DNA of 64,000 bases from Nitrososphaeria archaeon (lineage in GTDB: Archaea > Thermoproteota > Nitrososphaeria > Conexivisphaerales > DTJL01), in the NCBI GenBank assembly GCA_029775965.1, contig JARVJU010000003.1, forward strand, positions 24,001 through 88,000, given 5' to 3'. Positions 52,828 through 62,419 of the stretch are shown in pieces. Every line of letters begins with the position of its first letter. Positions within the stretch are counted from its first letter, which is position 1. The notes beneath the pieces are model-generated. The model ran no database searches and had not been told where the DNA came from. It worked only from the letters and a program-made list of their open reading frames with translations. Both the position numbers and the translations under genes were made by a program.

Positions 52828-54342
52828 TTGCCTGATATCGCATTTATCTTCGAGGTGCATCAGCCATTAAGAATAAGGAGCGACTTTTTGGCGAAGAGAC
52901 CATTTAACCCCTTAGGCCTTAGGAAGCTTGCAGATTATTATTTTGATACTGAGCTTGACAGAGATATATTTGACAGGATAGCATCAAAGTGCTACCTGCC
53001 AGCTAATAACTTGCTGCTACGAATTATAGATGCACATAAAAGGGATAGCAGAAAGGTGAAGTTCTCATTCAGTATATCCGGCATATGGCTTGAGCAATGT
53101 GAAAGATTCAACAAGGATCTGCTGGAGAGCTTCAGACAGTTAATGGATACAGGTATGGTGGAACTTCTTGGACAGACATATTATCATTCTTTGGCATCTC
53201 TGTATGAAGACAGTGAAGAATTCAAGGAGCAGATAGCAATGCATACAAAAGCTATGGAAGAAATATTTGGTTTCAAACCAAAAATCTTCGAGAACACAGA
53301 GCTGATATACAACGATAAAATAGCAAAGGTAGTAGAATCAATGGGTTTTTCAGGAATATGCACAGAGGGGGCGGAAAGAGTTCTGGGAAATCTTTCACCA
53401 AACGAACTTTATACTGCAAAAAATAGCAGCCTCAAAGTCATACTGAGAAATTACAAGCTTACAGACGACATAGGCTTCAGGTTTTCTGCAAAATGGTGGA
53501 ATGAATGGCCTCTTACTGCTGACAAATATGCCTCCTGGTTGTCAAATACACCAGGTCAGTACCTGTGCATCTTTCCTGATTATGAAACATTTGGAGAACA
53601 TCATTGGAAGGAAACAGGGATATTTGACTTCCTTGAGCATTTACCAGAGGAAATACTGAAAAAGGAGAATCTATCATTTGCTACTCCTTCAGAGATAATA
53701 TCTAAGCATCCTGCAAGGGGTGAAATAACAGTGCCAGAGGGTTCTACCATATCTTGGGCTGATATAGAAAGAACAACAAGCAGCTGGCTCGGCAACAATA
53801 TGCAATGGGCCTATTATACATCTGTCAAGGAGCTGGAGCATGTAGCAAAGGAGAGCAGAAAAATGTTGGAAGTCTGGAGATACTTTGGAATAAGTGACCA
53901 TCTCTATTATATGTTCACTTCTGGTGGAGGGCCAGGAACTGTTCACTCATATTTTAGCCACTATTCAAATCCTTTTGATGCGTTTCTATCAGCATACACA
54001 GCAATTATGGACTTCTCATGGAGATCTGATGCAGTAGCTTACACAGCTGATCATCCGTTTATGTTCACAGACAAAGAGGGCGAAGTGTTACGTACAGTAT
54101 ATTCGCTTCTGGGATTTTATGAAGCATTAAAAGTGGTCTCAATCGAAAGCATAAATAACCATGCAAAAAGGAACGATTTTGCCAGGTGGATCAGATCAAG
54201 TCTGCATGATCCATCCCTTGCGAATTCTGTGTCGAAGATCAGGAATATGCGCGGAGAGAGGCTCAGGCTTGAGCTTGAAAGAATTATCGGTGAAAGGCTG
54301 AAGCGAAGAAAACTTGCCTTGCAGGAGTTAGTATTATCTTGA
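52828..54342 (+). CDS. GH57 alpha-amylase-type glycoside hydrolase
   Basis: 504 residues. HQPLR at residues 11-15, GQTYYHSLASLYE near residue 115, the nucleophile region IFENTELIYND near residue 155, and the acid/base region IFPDYETFGEHHW near residue 250 are the conserved GH57 blocks. Cuts alpha-1,4 glucans. No signal peptide, so intracellular. TTG start; its stop overlaps the TTG start of the debranching enzyme. Confidence 0.9.
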   Translation: MPDIAFIFEVHQPLRIRSDFLAKRPFNPLGLRKLADYYFDTELDRDIFDRIASKCYLPANNLLLRIIDAHKRDSRKVKFSFSISGIWLEQCERFNKDLLESFRQLMDTGMVELLGQTYYHSLASLYEDSEEFKEQIAMHTKAMEEIFGFKPKIFENTELIYNDKIAKVVESMGFSGICTEGAERVLGNLSPNELYTAKNSSLKVILRNYKLTDDIGFRFSAKWWNEWPLTADKYASWLSNTPGQYLCIFPDYETFGEHHWKETGIFDFLEHLPEEILKKENLSFATPSEIISKHPARGEITVPEGSTISWADIERTTSSWLGNNMQWAYYTSVKELEHVAKESRKMLEVWRYFGISDHLYYMFTSGGGPGTVHSYFSHYSNPFDAFLSAYTAIMDFSWRSDAVAYTADHPFMFTDKEGEVLRTVYSLLGFYEALKVVSIESINNHAKRNDFARWIRSSLHDPSLANSVSKIRNMRGERLRLELERIIGERLKRRKLALQELVLS

Positions 54343-56237
54343 CAGAGCATTCCATAAAACTTGAGAAGACAATACTGCAGGAGCACGGAAAGGCGGAGAG
54401 GATAGAATGGCTGTTAACGAATGGCATAGGAGGATATGCTTCGAGCACAGTTATAGGAGAGAATACGAGAGGCTATCATGGTTTACTAATAGCCAGTCTA
54501 CCATATCTTCAGAGGGTTCTCCTACTATCCAAGATTGAAGAAGAAGTAGAAACTCATGGTAAGAGATTCCAGCTGTCAACCAACAGGTATCCAGATGCAA
54601 TCTATCCTAAGGGATATAATTTTCTTCAGAGCTTCGAACTGGACTCAGGTGTCTCATTCACATACAAAATTCATGATATCATTCTGCGCAAGAGTGTAAT
54701 GCTCGCAAAAGGAAGAAATAAGTCCATAATCTGTTACGAAGTTCTGAAATCTCCCGAAGAAGTTATGTTAATTGCCCGCCCACTGATAAACTGCAGAGAC
54801 CATCACCTAAGGACGCATGAAGGTCAGCTATCGTTCAAACAGGAAATTCTTTCTGGCAAAGTGATGATAACCTCTATCCCTGGACTGGCAGGTATCTCCA
54901 TATCATACAACACAGGCATGTATAGCATGGAAGAAGTGTGGTACAGGAACATGATTTATCAGGAGGAGTTAGAAAGAGGCCTATCTTACATGGAGGATCA
55001 TTTCTGCCCTGGAAGGTTTGAAGCTGGAATCAGCATTGGTAGAAAATTTATCATTACAGTCTCAATTGATGATGGCAAAGAAATCAACCAGGATGAAAGC
55101 AGAGTTTTCTATGATGATTTTGTATCCGACCGTTTAAGAAAGGCTTCAGACCAATTTCTGGTCAGAGGTGCCTTTGGTGAAGGGATAATAGCTGGGTATC
55201 ACTGGTTCGGCGAATGGGGAAGAGATACCGCTATATCCATCCCAGGCCTTTTGCTTGTCTATGGTAAAAACAACTCGGCCAAGAAGATAATAGCAAGGTA
55301 TCTTTCTCTCTGCAGACGTGGTATCATTCCAGCATTCATATCTGAAAAAGGGGAGCTGTCATATTCATCAGTAGATACTTCCCTCTGGTTCATCTATGCC
55401 ATCTACAAGTATTATGCCTATACGATGGATGAAGAGTTCATAAAGTCCATCTTCCCAGCTATGAAGGAAATAATAAATTACTATATCAGAGGCACTGACT
55501 ATGGAATAGGGATCAATGATCAAGGACTTCTGGAGTGCAGATATCCATGCATGACATGGATGGATGCTAAAGTAGATGGGATGCCAACGACTGGTCGAAG
55601 GGGTCTTTGTGTGGAAGTGAATGCATTATGGTACAATGCACTAAAGACTATGGAAAGCTTTGCAAGGCTTGTCGGAGAAGATTCCATGAATTATGCCAAA
55701 AAGGCTGATGCTGCAAGACAAAGCTTCAACAGATTCTTCTGGTTCAGTAAAGGAAGATACCTTTACGACTACATAGATGGCAGTAGAGCAGATGAATCAC
55801 TGAGGCCCAACCAGATATTCTCGATAAGTCTTCCATTTCCTGTGCTTGATGGAAAAAGATGGGTTGATGTACTGAATAAGGTAGAAGAAAGTTTATTCAC
55901 TCCATTTGGACTCAGGACACTTGATCCCTCCCATAGTCAATACAGAGCTAGATGCACAGGTGACCAGAGACAGAGAGACCTAGCATACCACAACGGTACT
56001 GTGTGGGCATGGCTACTGGGACCGTTTATTTCTGCAAAATTAAGAGCTGGATTCACAGTTTACCTTGACAGAATTGTTACACCTTTTAAAAAGCATATGC
56101 TCGATGCTGGATTGGGAACCATATCTGAAATATTTGATGGTGATGCACCCCATACCCCTAGAGGCTGCATAGCACAGGCATGGAGTGTAGCAGAAATAAC
56201 CAGAATCTTGCATGAGGCAAGGCTTGAGTTAAAGTAA
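54339..56237 (+). CDS. amylo-alpha-1,6-glucosidase (GDE/GH133 debranching enzyme)
   Basis: 632 residues. An N-terminal beta-sandwich (WLLTNGIGGYASSTVIGENT, RGYHGLLIASLP) precedes an (alpha/alpha)6 barrel with GYHWFGEWGRDTAISIPGLL near residue 290 and the C-terminal TVWAWLLGPFISA near residue 555. Removes branch-point glucose. TTG start overlaps the GH57 stop. Confidence 0.92.
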   Translation: MTEHSIKLEKTILQEHGKAERIEWLLTNGIGGYASSTVIGENTRGYHGLLIASLPYLQRVLLLSKIEEEVETHGKRFQLSTNRYPDAIYPKGYNFLQSFELDSGVSFTYKIHDIILRKSVMLAKGRNKSIICYEVLKSPEEVMLIARPLINCRDHHLRTHEGQLSFKQEILSGKVMITSIPGLAGISISYNTGMYSMEEVWYRNMIYQEELERGLSYMEDHFCPGRFEAGISIGRKFIITVSIDDGKEINQDESRVFYDDFVSDRLRKASDQFLVRGAFGEGIIAGYHWFGEWGRDTAISIPGLLLVYGKNNSAKKIIARYLSLCRRGIIPAFISEKGELSYSSVDTSLWFIYAIYKYYAYTMDEEFIKSIFPAMKEIINYYIRGTDYGIGINDQGLLECRYPCMTWMDAKVDGMPTTGRRGLCVEVNALWYNALKTMESFARLVGEDSMNYAKKADAARQSFNRFFWFSKGRYLYDYIDGSRADESLRPNQIFSISLPFPVLDGKRWVDVLNKVEESLFTPFGLRTLDPSHSQYRARCTGDQRQRDLAYHNGTVWAWLLGPFISAKLRAGFTVYLDRIVTPFKKHMLDAGLGTISEIFDGDAPHTPRGCIAQAWSVAEITRILHEARLELK

Positions 56238-57455
56238 GGTGGAGTACAGTTGAACTGTATCTCTTGCTGCCTTTTGCCACGTAAAATTTTCGATCACCCT
56301 CTTTCTTGCATTGTATCCCAATCCTTCTAAATCAGATTCAAGAAGAGCGTTTATTCCCCATGCTATATCTTCAGGCCTTTTTCCATCTACATGCATACCG
56401 CATTTATCCTTACCATCCGGAATCACTATTTCTCTAAAACCAACTGTTCCTGATGCACCTACAACCACAGGTTTCCTCATCGCCATTGCTTCAAGGGCTA
56501 CTATTCCAAACGGTTCGTAAATGCTCGGAAAGCAACATATATCAGATGCTGCATAGCTGAGTATCCTTTCTTCCTCGCTAACAAACTCTGCTCTCAAGAC
56601 TACACTACCCTCAAGGCCAAGTTCTTTTATGATCGTTTTGATTCTCTCCTGCATTTCCCCCTCGCCCAAGATCACCAGCTTAACTCTGTCCTTCTTTGCT
56701 ACGTAAGGCATTGCTCTGACCAGATTGTCCACCCCCTTTACTGGGGTGAGCCTTCCCACATACAGAATCATGGTTTCCTCTGCTCCTACACCGTACCTCT
56801 GCCTTATGGCAAGTATATCTTGCTTTGACAGTCTCTCAATGTTATATTTTTCAGGGTTAACACCATTGTACACTACATGCAGATTCCGTCTACCTATGCC
56901 AAGAGATTCCAGCTCTTGCTTCATTGCATAGGATACAGTTATTATCATATCAGCTTCTTCTGACGCTCTCCTTTCCAGCTCCATCACAGTCTTACTACCC
57001 CTGTTCATTGTCCTGCCCTGCTCTGTAGAATGAAAATGAAAGACCATCGGGACCCTTGCATTCTCCCTGACAAGCAGGCCTGCCATTGCAGATAACCAAT
57101 CATGAACAGCTATGACGTCAAATTTCCGACCTTTTGGCATAAGGTCATTAACAACTTTGCTGGCTGAAAGCAGATTATAAAGATAGATGACAGAAAAGAA
57201 CGACAGGCTTGGTCCCCAGGATTTCAGCTCTTCGTTAACTGTTAGGCTTAAAGATGAAGAAGCTCCAAGAACCTTCGGCCTGTGTACATGAACCCCGTTT
57301 ATTACCTCCTTTGTTTTCAGGCTACCATCATTCACTGTAAATACATCAACATTGTTACCTGTCTTTACCAGTTCTGTTGTTATCTCAGCAGAATACGTTC
57401 CTAATCCTCCTACAATCCTTGGCGGATATTCCCAGGTGAAGAAACCTATATTCAT
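56229..57455 (-). CDS. glycosyltransferase (GT4/glycogen synthase-like), copy A
   Basis: 408 residues, GT-B fold. N-terminal FFTWEYPPRIVGGLGTYSAE, AVHDWLSAMAGLLV near residue 115, then the C-terminal half VGRLTPVKGVDNLVRAM and the E-x7-E-type motif FPSIYEPFGIVALEA near residue 305. Adds glucosyl units to the polysaccharide from a nucleotide sugar. Convergent with the debranching gene, overlapping by 9 nt. Confidence 0.87.
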   Translation of the reverse strand: MNIGFFTWEYPPRIVGGLGTYSAEITTELVKTGNNVDVFTVNDGSLKTKEVINGVHVHRPKVLGASSSLSLTVNEELKSWGPSLSFFSVIYLYNLLSASKVVNDLMPKGRKFDVIAVHDWLSAMAGLLVRENARVPMVFHFHSTEQGRTMNRGSKTVMELERRASEEADMIITVSYAMKQELESLGIGRRNLHVVYNGVNPEKYNIERLSKQDILAIRQRYGVGAEETMILYVGRLTPVKGVDNLVRAMPYVAKKDRVKLVILGEGEMQERIKTIIKELGLEGSVVLRAEFVSEEERILSYAASDICCFPSIYEPFGIVALEAMAMRKPVVVGASGTVGFREIVIPDGKDKCGMHVDGKRPEDIAWGINALLESDLEGLGYNARKRVIENFTWQKAARDTVQLYSTLL

Positions 57456-57491
57456 GCTGCTACACCAACTTGCTCACAGCATCTCTGTCTT

Positions 57492-58706
57492 CTACTTTGG
57501 TTTCCATGAACCAGCATCATACTCTTTTATAACCCTCTCATAAACAGAAAGAGTGCTTCTAGCTATATTATCCCATCTGTAGAGTGATTTTGCCCTTTTA
57601 TACGCGGATTCAGCTAAAGCATCAGCCAACGCTCTGTTTTGAAGTAGCTGAGAAATCCCCCATCTTATGGACTCTGGAGTGGAATGGACAAATAAGGCTG
57701 TCTTCTCATGCTGCAATATCTCACCCAATCCTCCCACACCTGTAGTTACTATGGGGCATCTTGATACCATTGCTTCAAGTGCTACTATTCCAAACGGTTC
57801 ATACAGAGAAGGTATTACGCATATATCAGCAACTCTGAATAGCTGTTTCAGTATGGACGATTCAAGAAAGCCTGTTATATAGACTTTATTCTCTATGCCC
57901 AGCTGGCGAGCTCTGTTTATGAGCTCTTCTTTCAGGTATCCTTCTCCAACCACAACAAGTTTGGCATTGAAGTCCCTTACAAGTAAAGGCATAGCCTCTA
58001 AAAGTAAATGAACACCCTTTTCGTGGACGAGTCTTCCTACATAGAGAATGAGCTTTTCATCTGTCAAAGCAAATCTCGATCTGATTTCTTGGCTTGCTGG
58101 AGTTTTCTCATAACTTTCTGAATTTATTCCGTTAGGCACTACATCTATTTTGTCATGGGACACACCCAGAATGTTTGAAACTTCCCATGCCATGTAGTTG
58201 CTGCAACAGATCACCCTCCACGCCTCTCTTGTTAACCAGGACTCATGGGAGCTTATCATCCTTTGGTAATCATCATGTATACCATTTCTCCTACCATACT
58301 CCGTAGAATGTATCGTAGCTACAAGGGGAAGCCTGAAGGTATGCTTTAATCCTATGCCGGCATCTGCTACAAGCCAATCATGAGCATGAAGAAGGGTGAA
58401 TTTTTTACCAGAAGCTATAATCTCCGCTGCAGCATGCTGAAGATTTACATTCATCATTGCAACCCATGTGGCAAAGTCTGGGGTAGGATAACGATATGAG
58501 TCTATTCTGTGCACTTTTACACCATCATCTTCTTCGTATTCAGGTGCACCCGGAAAGTCACATGTTACAACGTGCACTTTTACACCCATCTCTGCCAAAC
58601 TTTTTGAAAGTTCATAGACATGAGCAGAGAGGCCACCTATTATCCTCGGTGGATATTCCCATGTAAGCATGATGACAGAGATCATGTCTTCCATGCAATA
58701 CTTCAC
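57492..58706 (-). CDS. glycosyltransferase (GT4/glycogen synthase-like), copy B
   Basis: 404 residues, closely similar in plan to copy A: LTWEYPPRIIGGLSAHVYEL, HAHDWLVADAGIGLK near residue 115, YVGRLVHEKGVHLLLEAMPL, PSLYEPFGIVALEA near residue 308. GTG start at 58706 overlaps the preceding stop (GTGA). Likely the second enzyme of glucan synthesis, perhaps with a different acceptor or a trehalose-type product. Confidence 0.87.
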   Translation of the reverse strand: MKYCMEDMISVIMLTWEYPPRIIGGLSAHVYELSKSLAEMGVKVHVVTCDFPGAPEYEEDDGVKVHRIDSYRYPTPDFATWVAMMNVNLQHAAAEIIASGKKFTLLHAHDWLVADAGIGLKHTFRLPLVATIHSTEYGRRNGIHDDYQRMISSHESWLTREAWRVICCSNYMAWEVSNILGVSHDKIDVVPNGINSESYEKTPASQEIRSRFALTDEKLILYVGRLVHEKGVHLLLEAMPLLVRDFNAKLVVVGEGYLKEELINRARQLGIENKVYITGFLESSILKQLFRVADICVIPSLYEPFGIVALEAMVSRCPIVTTGVGGLGEILQHEKTALFVHSTPESIRWGISQLLQNRALADALAESAYKRAKSLYRWDNIARSTLSVYERVIKEYDAGSWKPK

Positions 58707-59323
58707 TGTGAAGCCAGAAGTCCTTGATAAGACAGGATCAATTGATCTGTATCTGAGAATACTTTGATCTTGGTACTCGGCACTGAATGAATTTTGTTTA
58801 TTTCTTCAAGCATCCATTTACTGTTCACAGACACAAACTCTGATTCATACAATCCCAGCCACTCAATTCCCTTTATGCACGAACTGAGAGCGGAAGAAGG
58901 ATTACCAGTTCTGTGATCCTCAAGACTGTGGGGTGTGAATACAAAGCGTATTCCAATCGCCTTTTTCAACGTAACTGCTGCAGGGATAAAATGCCAGCCA
59001 TGCACATCTATAAGCATGTCCTTCTTTGCCCTATCATAATACATATCAGCAACAATCCTTTCTATTTCTGAGCAGAGGCTAACAGACCAGGTTACTATTG
59101 TTGCATGAGGCGTGACAGGATTTGGAACCCTGTGGATCTCTAGCTTTTCCGAGATTGACTCCATGTTGTACGGTGCATCGTGAAAAGTTACAACAGACAC
59201 AGGTAGCTTTTGAGATATTCTTCTTGCTATCATATCAACCTCATAGGCCATCTGTCCTACTACCCTGGGAGGATATTCCCATGAGAGAATTGTTATCAGA
59301 GGAGCCAGATTCAATTCAATCAT
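58703..59323 (-). CDS. one-domain glycosyltransferase homologue, N-terminal half only
   Basis: 206 residues that align by eye with only the N-terminal (acceptor) domain of copies A and B: ILSWEYPPRVVGQMAYEVDM, DVHGWHFIPAAVTLKKA, FVFTPHSLEDHRTGNPSS. The second glycine of 'GG' is replaced (VGQ). The C-terminal nucleotide-sugar domain is missing and no frame continuing it is present before copy B. Either a degraded gene still under translation coupling, or a regulatory/acceptor-binding partner. Confidence 0.75.
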   Translation of the reverse strand: MIELNLAPLITILSWEYPPRVVGQMAYEVDMIARRISQKLPVSVVTFHDAPYNMESISEKLEIHRVPNPVTPHATIVTWSVSLCSEIERIVADMYYDRAKKDMLIDVHGWHFIPAAVTLKKAIGIRFVFTPHSLEDHRTGNPSSALSSCIKGIEWLGLYESEFVSVNSKWMLEEINKIHSVPSTKIKVFSDTDQLILSYQGLLASQ

Positions 59324-59325
59324 CT

Positions 59326-59580
59326 TCAGGTGTAAAGCGATGCAACCCTGATTATTCCCCTGCCAGTTAGAAAATATCTTTTTGATCCTGCCTTATCAAC
59401 GTTGAAGTCAACGTACCCAGCATTGATATGCTCTGCAACCATTGCTGCCAGATCATCGAGGGTTATTCTTGTTATGGCAGCTAACTCATCCAATGTCTTC
59501 CCCGCTTTCGCAGAAACTGCTCCCATGTTATGCAATGAAACAAGTAACTTCTGCAGAAGTGAAATGTCTTTGTAACTCAT
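59326..59580 (-). CDS. small winged-helix protein at the head of the glycosyltransferase operon
   Basis: About 84 residues from ATG 59580 (TATA-like AGTTATTAATTG about 25 nt upstream). KTLDELAAITRITLDDLAAM reads as a helix-turn-helix, YVDFNVDKAGSKRYFLTGRG as the wing. Two bases separate its stop from the next gene, so it is the first gene of the three-glycosyltransferase operon and divergent from the glucoamylase. Possibly a local regulator of both. Confidence 0.65.
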   Translation of the reverse strand: MSYKDISLLQKLLVSLHNMGAVSAKAGKTLDELAAITRITLDDLAAMVAEHINAGYVDFNVDKAGSKRYFLTGRGIIRVASLYT

Positions 59581-59660
59581 CCCTTCCCTGAAGGTATTAA
59601 CAATTAATAACTCTTTAGAAGCTAATAATTCAAATATAGCTATGCTGAACAGATTGCTTG

Positions 59661-62030
59661 ATGCCAGGAATTGCTCCGGGAGCTCCAGGTATAGAGCCAA
59701 GGTGGACTAGCAGTGCGAAATCAGGTGTAGGTACAGCAGCAAGCAGGCATAGTAAGGTATGGTTTACCTTATCTCATGGCATAATTAATGAAGTATACTA
59801 TCCAAGGCATGACCAGGCAAATACAAGAGACCTTCAATTTTTGGTTGCAGATGGTGTATCTTTCTTCTCTGAGGAAAGAAGACATACCATTTCCAAGATA
59901 GCACCTTTAGCTCAGGGAGTTCCTGGCTATGTGCTTACAAATAGATGTAAACAGGGAAAATATACAGTAAAGAAGATTGTGATAACAGACCCATATAGAC
60001 ATGTTCTGTTGCAGAGGGTATGGTTCACGCCTTATGATAAGCAGCTCAGTCTGTTTGTGCTTCTTGCTCCTCACATAGCAAACAGGGGATATGGCAATGA
60101 TGCATGGGTGGGTGACTATAAAGGGATCCCGATGCTCTTTGCTCAAAGAGAAGGAACAGCACTGGCGTTAGCCTGCTCAACTGGCTTCGTACAGAGAAGT
60201 TGTGGTTATGTTGGTAGAAGTGATGGATGGCAGGACATAGCCATGAATAAAAGGATGACATGGTTCTATGATTATGCCCCAAACGGTAATGTAGCTTTAA
60301 CGGGAGAAATACCCTTGCAGGAAAAAAGTGATGGTTTTGTGCTGGCTCTTGCGTTTGGTAGAAATCATGCGGAAGCTGGTCAACAGGCAAGAGCTTCACT
60401 GCTTGTCGATTTTGACACGCTTAAGAGGGATTACATACAGCAATGGAAGATATACCAGAGAAGACTGCTCAATTTAGGACATAAGGATAGCTCTGGATTC
60501 AATATGTACAGAGTGAGCACAGCCATGCTTACGACTCATGAATCTAAGGACTTCCCAGGCGGGATAATTGCCAGCCTATCCATACCATGGGGTTTCTCAA
60601 AAGGTGATGAGGATTTGGGAGGCTACCATCTGGTCTGGCCCAGAGACCTTGTTGAAGCTGCGGGAGCTATGCTGGCAGCTGGTGACAGCTATGGAGCAAG
60701 GAGGGCTTTGTTTTATCTTATGAATACACAGGAGCCTGATGGCCACTGGCCTCAAAATATGTGGATAGATGGCACACCTTACTGGTATGGCGTGCAGCTG
60801 GATGAAACTGCATTTCCTGTTTTACTTGCAGATGCACTCAAGAGAGAAAATAAACTTAAAAAAATAAATGCGTGGCCCATGGTGAAAGCAGCTGCTTCAT
60901 TCATCGTACAGAATGGCCCTGTGACCCAGCAGGATAGATGGGAAGAAGATTCTGGCTACTCCCCTTTTACTCTAGCAGTGTGCGTAGCTGCTTTATTATC
61001 AGCCTCGGACTTTGCGGAAGAATCGGGTCAGGTTAAAACCGCGGAATACCTGAGGGAGACTGCTGATTATTGGAATTCCTCTATAGAAAAATGGACCTAT
61101 GCCACTGGGACAGATCTTGCCAAGAAGCTGGGTGTAGATGGCTATTATGTGCGCATATCTAGCGCAGAATATCCAGGAATGGCATCTCATGCTTGGGTTC
61201 CCATAAGGAACAGGCCAAAAGGTCAGGAGCTCGCACCAACAGAAGAAGTAATAAGCCCTGATGCATTAGCATTAGTCAGGTTCGGGCTAAGAAGGGCAGA
61301 TGATCCAAAGATACTAAATACCGTAAAAGTAATCGATGCTTTGCTGAAGAAGAGTGTTAGAACAGGTGTTGTATGGCATAGGTACAATTTAGATGGTTAC
61401 GGAGAGCATGATGATGGTTCCCCGTTTGATGGGACAGGCGTAGGTAGAGGATGGCCTTTGCTTGTTGGTGAAAGAGCTCATTATGAGTTAGCCTTGGGAA
61501 ACAAAGAAAGGGCGCATGAGCTGCTTCACACAATGGAGGCTCAGGCAGGAATCGGTGGCCTTTTACCAGAGCAGGTCTGGGACCAGGATGATATTCCAGC
61601 CAGGGGACTACGGAATGGTCATGCCACAGGTTCAGCAATGCCACTTGTGTGGGCTCATGCAGAATACATCAAGCTCCTCCGCTCCCTGAAAGAAGGAAAA
61701 CTGTTCGACACACCTCCACAGACAGTGAAAAGGTACCAGATGCTGAAGGTGGAGAGCAAGATTGAAGTCTGGAAGTTCAATCACAAATTAAGAAGTATAA
61801 ATCATGGCAGAGAGCTCAGGATAGATCTTCTCAGCCCGGCAACTGTGCACTGGAGCATAGATGACTGGAGGACAGTAAGAGATGACGATACAATAGATTC
61901 TGGGCTGGGAGTGCACTACTTGCACATTCCTGTATCCGATGCTCCTCCGGGAACTGTCATTAGATTCACATTCTTTTGGAAGATCAGCCAGAATTGGGAG
62001 GGAAGAGATTTCGAAGTGAGAATTTCATAA
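59661..62030 (+). CDS. GH15 glucoamylase/glucodextranase-type enzyme
   Basis: About 789 residues. N-terminal beta-domain (about 1-270; GVGTAASRHSKVWFTLSHGI, NEVYYPRHDQANTRDLQFLV), then an (alpha/alpha)6 barrel with YHLVWPRDLVEAAGAMLAAG near residue 332, catalytic acid in QDRWEEDSGYSP near residue 430, and the second catalytic Glu in LLPEQVWDQDDIP near residue 635. A C-terminal beta extension (LRSINHGRELRIDLLS) follows. Releases glucose from alpha-glucan ends. No signal peptide. ATG 59661 chosen over the adjacent TTG 59658. Confidence 0.92.
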   Translation: MPGIAPGAPGIEPRWTSSAKSGVGTAASRHSKVWFTLSHGIINEVYYPRHDQANTRDLQFLVADGVSFFSEERRHTISKIAPLAQGVPGYVLTNRCKQGKYTVKKIVITDPYRHVLLQRVWFTPYDKQLSLFVLLAPHIANRGYGNDAWVGDYKGIPMLFAQREGTALALACSTGFVQRSCGYVGRSDGWQDIAMNKRMTWFYDYAPNGNVALTGEIPLQEKSDGFVLALAFGRNHAEAGQQARASLLVDFDTLKRDYIQQWKIYQRRLLNLGHKDSSGFNMYRVSTAMLTTHESKDFPGGIIASLSIPWGFSKGDEDLGGYHLVWPRDLVEAAGAMLAAGDSYGARRALFYLMNTQEPDGHWPQNMWIDGTPYWYGVQLDETAFPVLLADALKRENKLKKINAWPMVKAAASFIVQNGPVTQQDRWEEDSGYSPFTLAVCVAALLSASDFAEESGQVKTAEYLRETADYWNSSIEKWTYATGTDLAKKLGVDGYYVRISSAEYPGMASHAWVPIRNRPKGQELAPTEEVISPDALALVRFGLRRADDPKILNTVKVIDALLKKSVRTGVVWHRYNLDGYGEHDDGSPFDGTGVGRGWPLLVGERAHYELALGNKERAHELLHTMEAQAGIGGLLPEQVWDQDDIPARGLRNGHATGSAMPLVWAHAEYIKLLRSLKEGKLFDTPPQTVKRYQMLKVESKIEVWKFNHKLRSINHGRELRIDLLSPATVHWSIDDWRTVRDDDTIDSGLGVHYLHIPVSDAPPGTVIRFTFFWKISQNWEGRDFEVRIS

Positions 62031-62177
62031 GCACATAGCCTTGACGCCATGGCTCTTGATATTGCCATTCTAGAACATTTCTTTCATGCAAGTACCCCTA
62101 TGTTAGCCAACCTTTACAGAAAGTTGCAAAAACCCTGATTTTTATAATGGCTAAATTGCGATGAAATCCGCAGAAAG

Positions 62178-62198
62178 CCAAGGACGTTCAGTCCTTGG
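62178..62198 (+). mobile_element. TnpB-type right-end hairpin
   Basis: A perfect 8-bp stem CCAAGGAC/GTCCTTGG with loop GTTCA, preceded by GAAAG. This is the usual right-end hairpin of a plus-strand IS605-type element. No tnpB code lies upstream. Confidence 0.65.
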
Positions 62199-62257
62199 AT
62201 GAATGCAGCCGCCTGAGTCGTATTGGAACTTTTGTATAATGCTTATAGGTATGTTAG

Positions 62258-62419
62258 ATATCCGTCAGAGGCATTCCACTTGCCTACGTTGAGCCGAGAA
62301 ACACATCGCAAGAGTGCTCTCGGTGTGGAAGCGTAGGGACAAGGGAAGGAAAGAAATTCGTGTGCGAATCGAATGAATGCAAACACGTTGACCATGCCGT
62401 ATTGTGTATTCTTCAATGA
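62258..62419 (+). pseudogene. tnpB: tnpB C-terminal zinc-ribbon fragment
   Basis: Frame after a stop at 62255-62257 reads [20 protein letters not shown], then [20 protein letters not shown] and VDHA before TGA 62417-62419. This is the four-Cys zinc ribbon next to RuvC-III of TnpB, but the following RuvC-III Asp block is missing. It lies downstream of the hairpin at 62178, so it comes from another element or a rearrangement. Confidence 0.8.
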
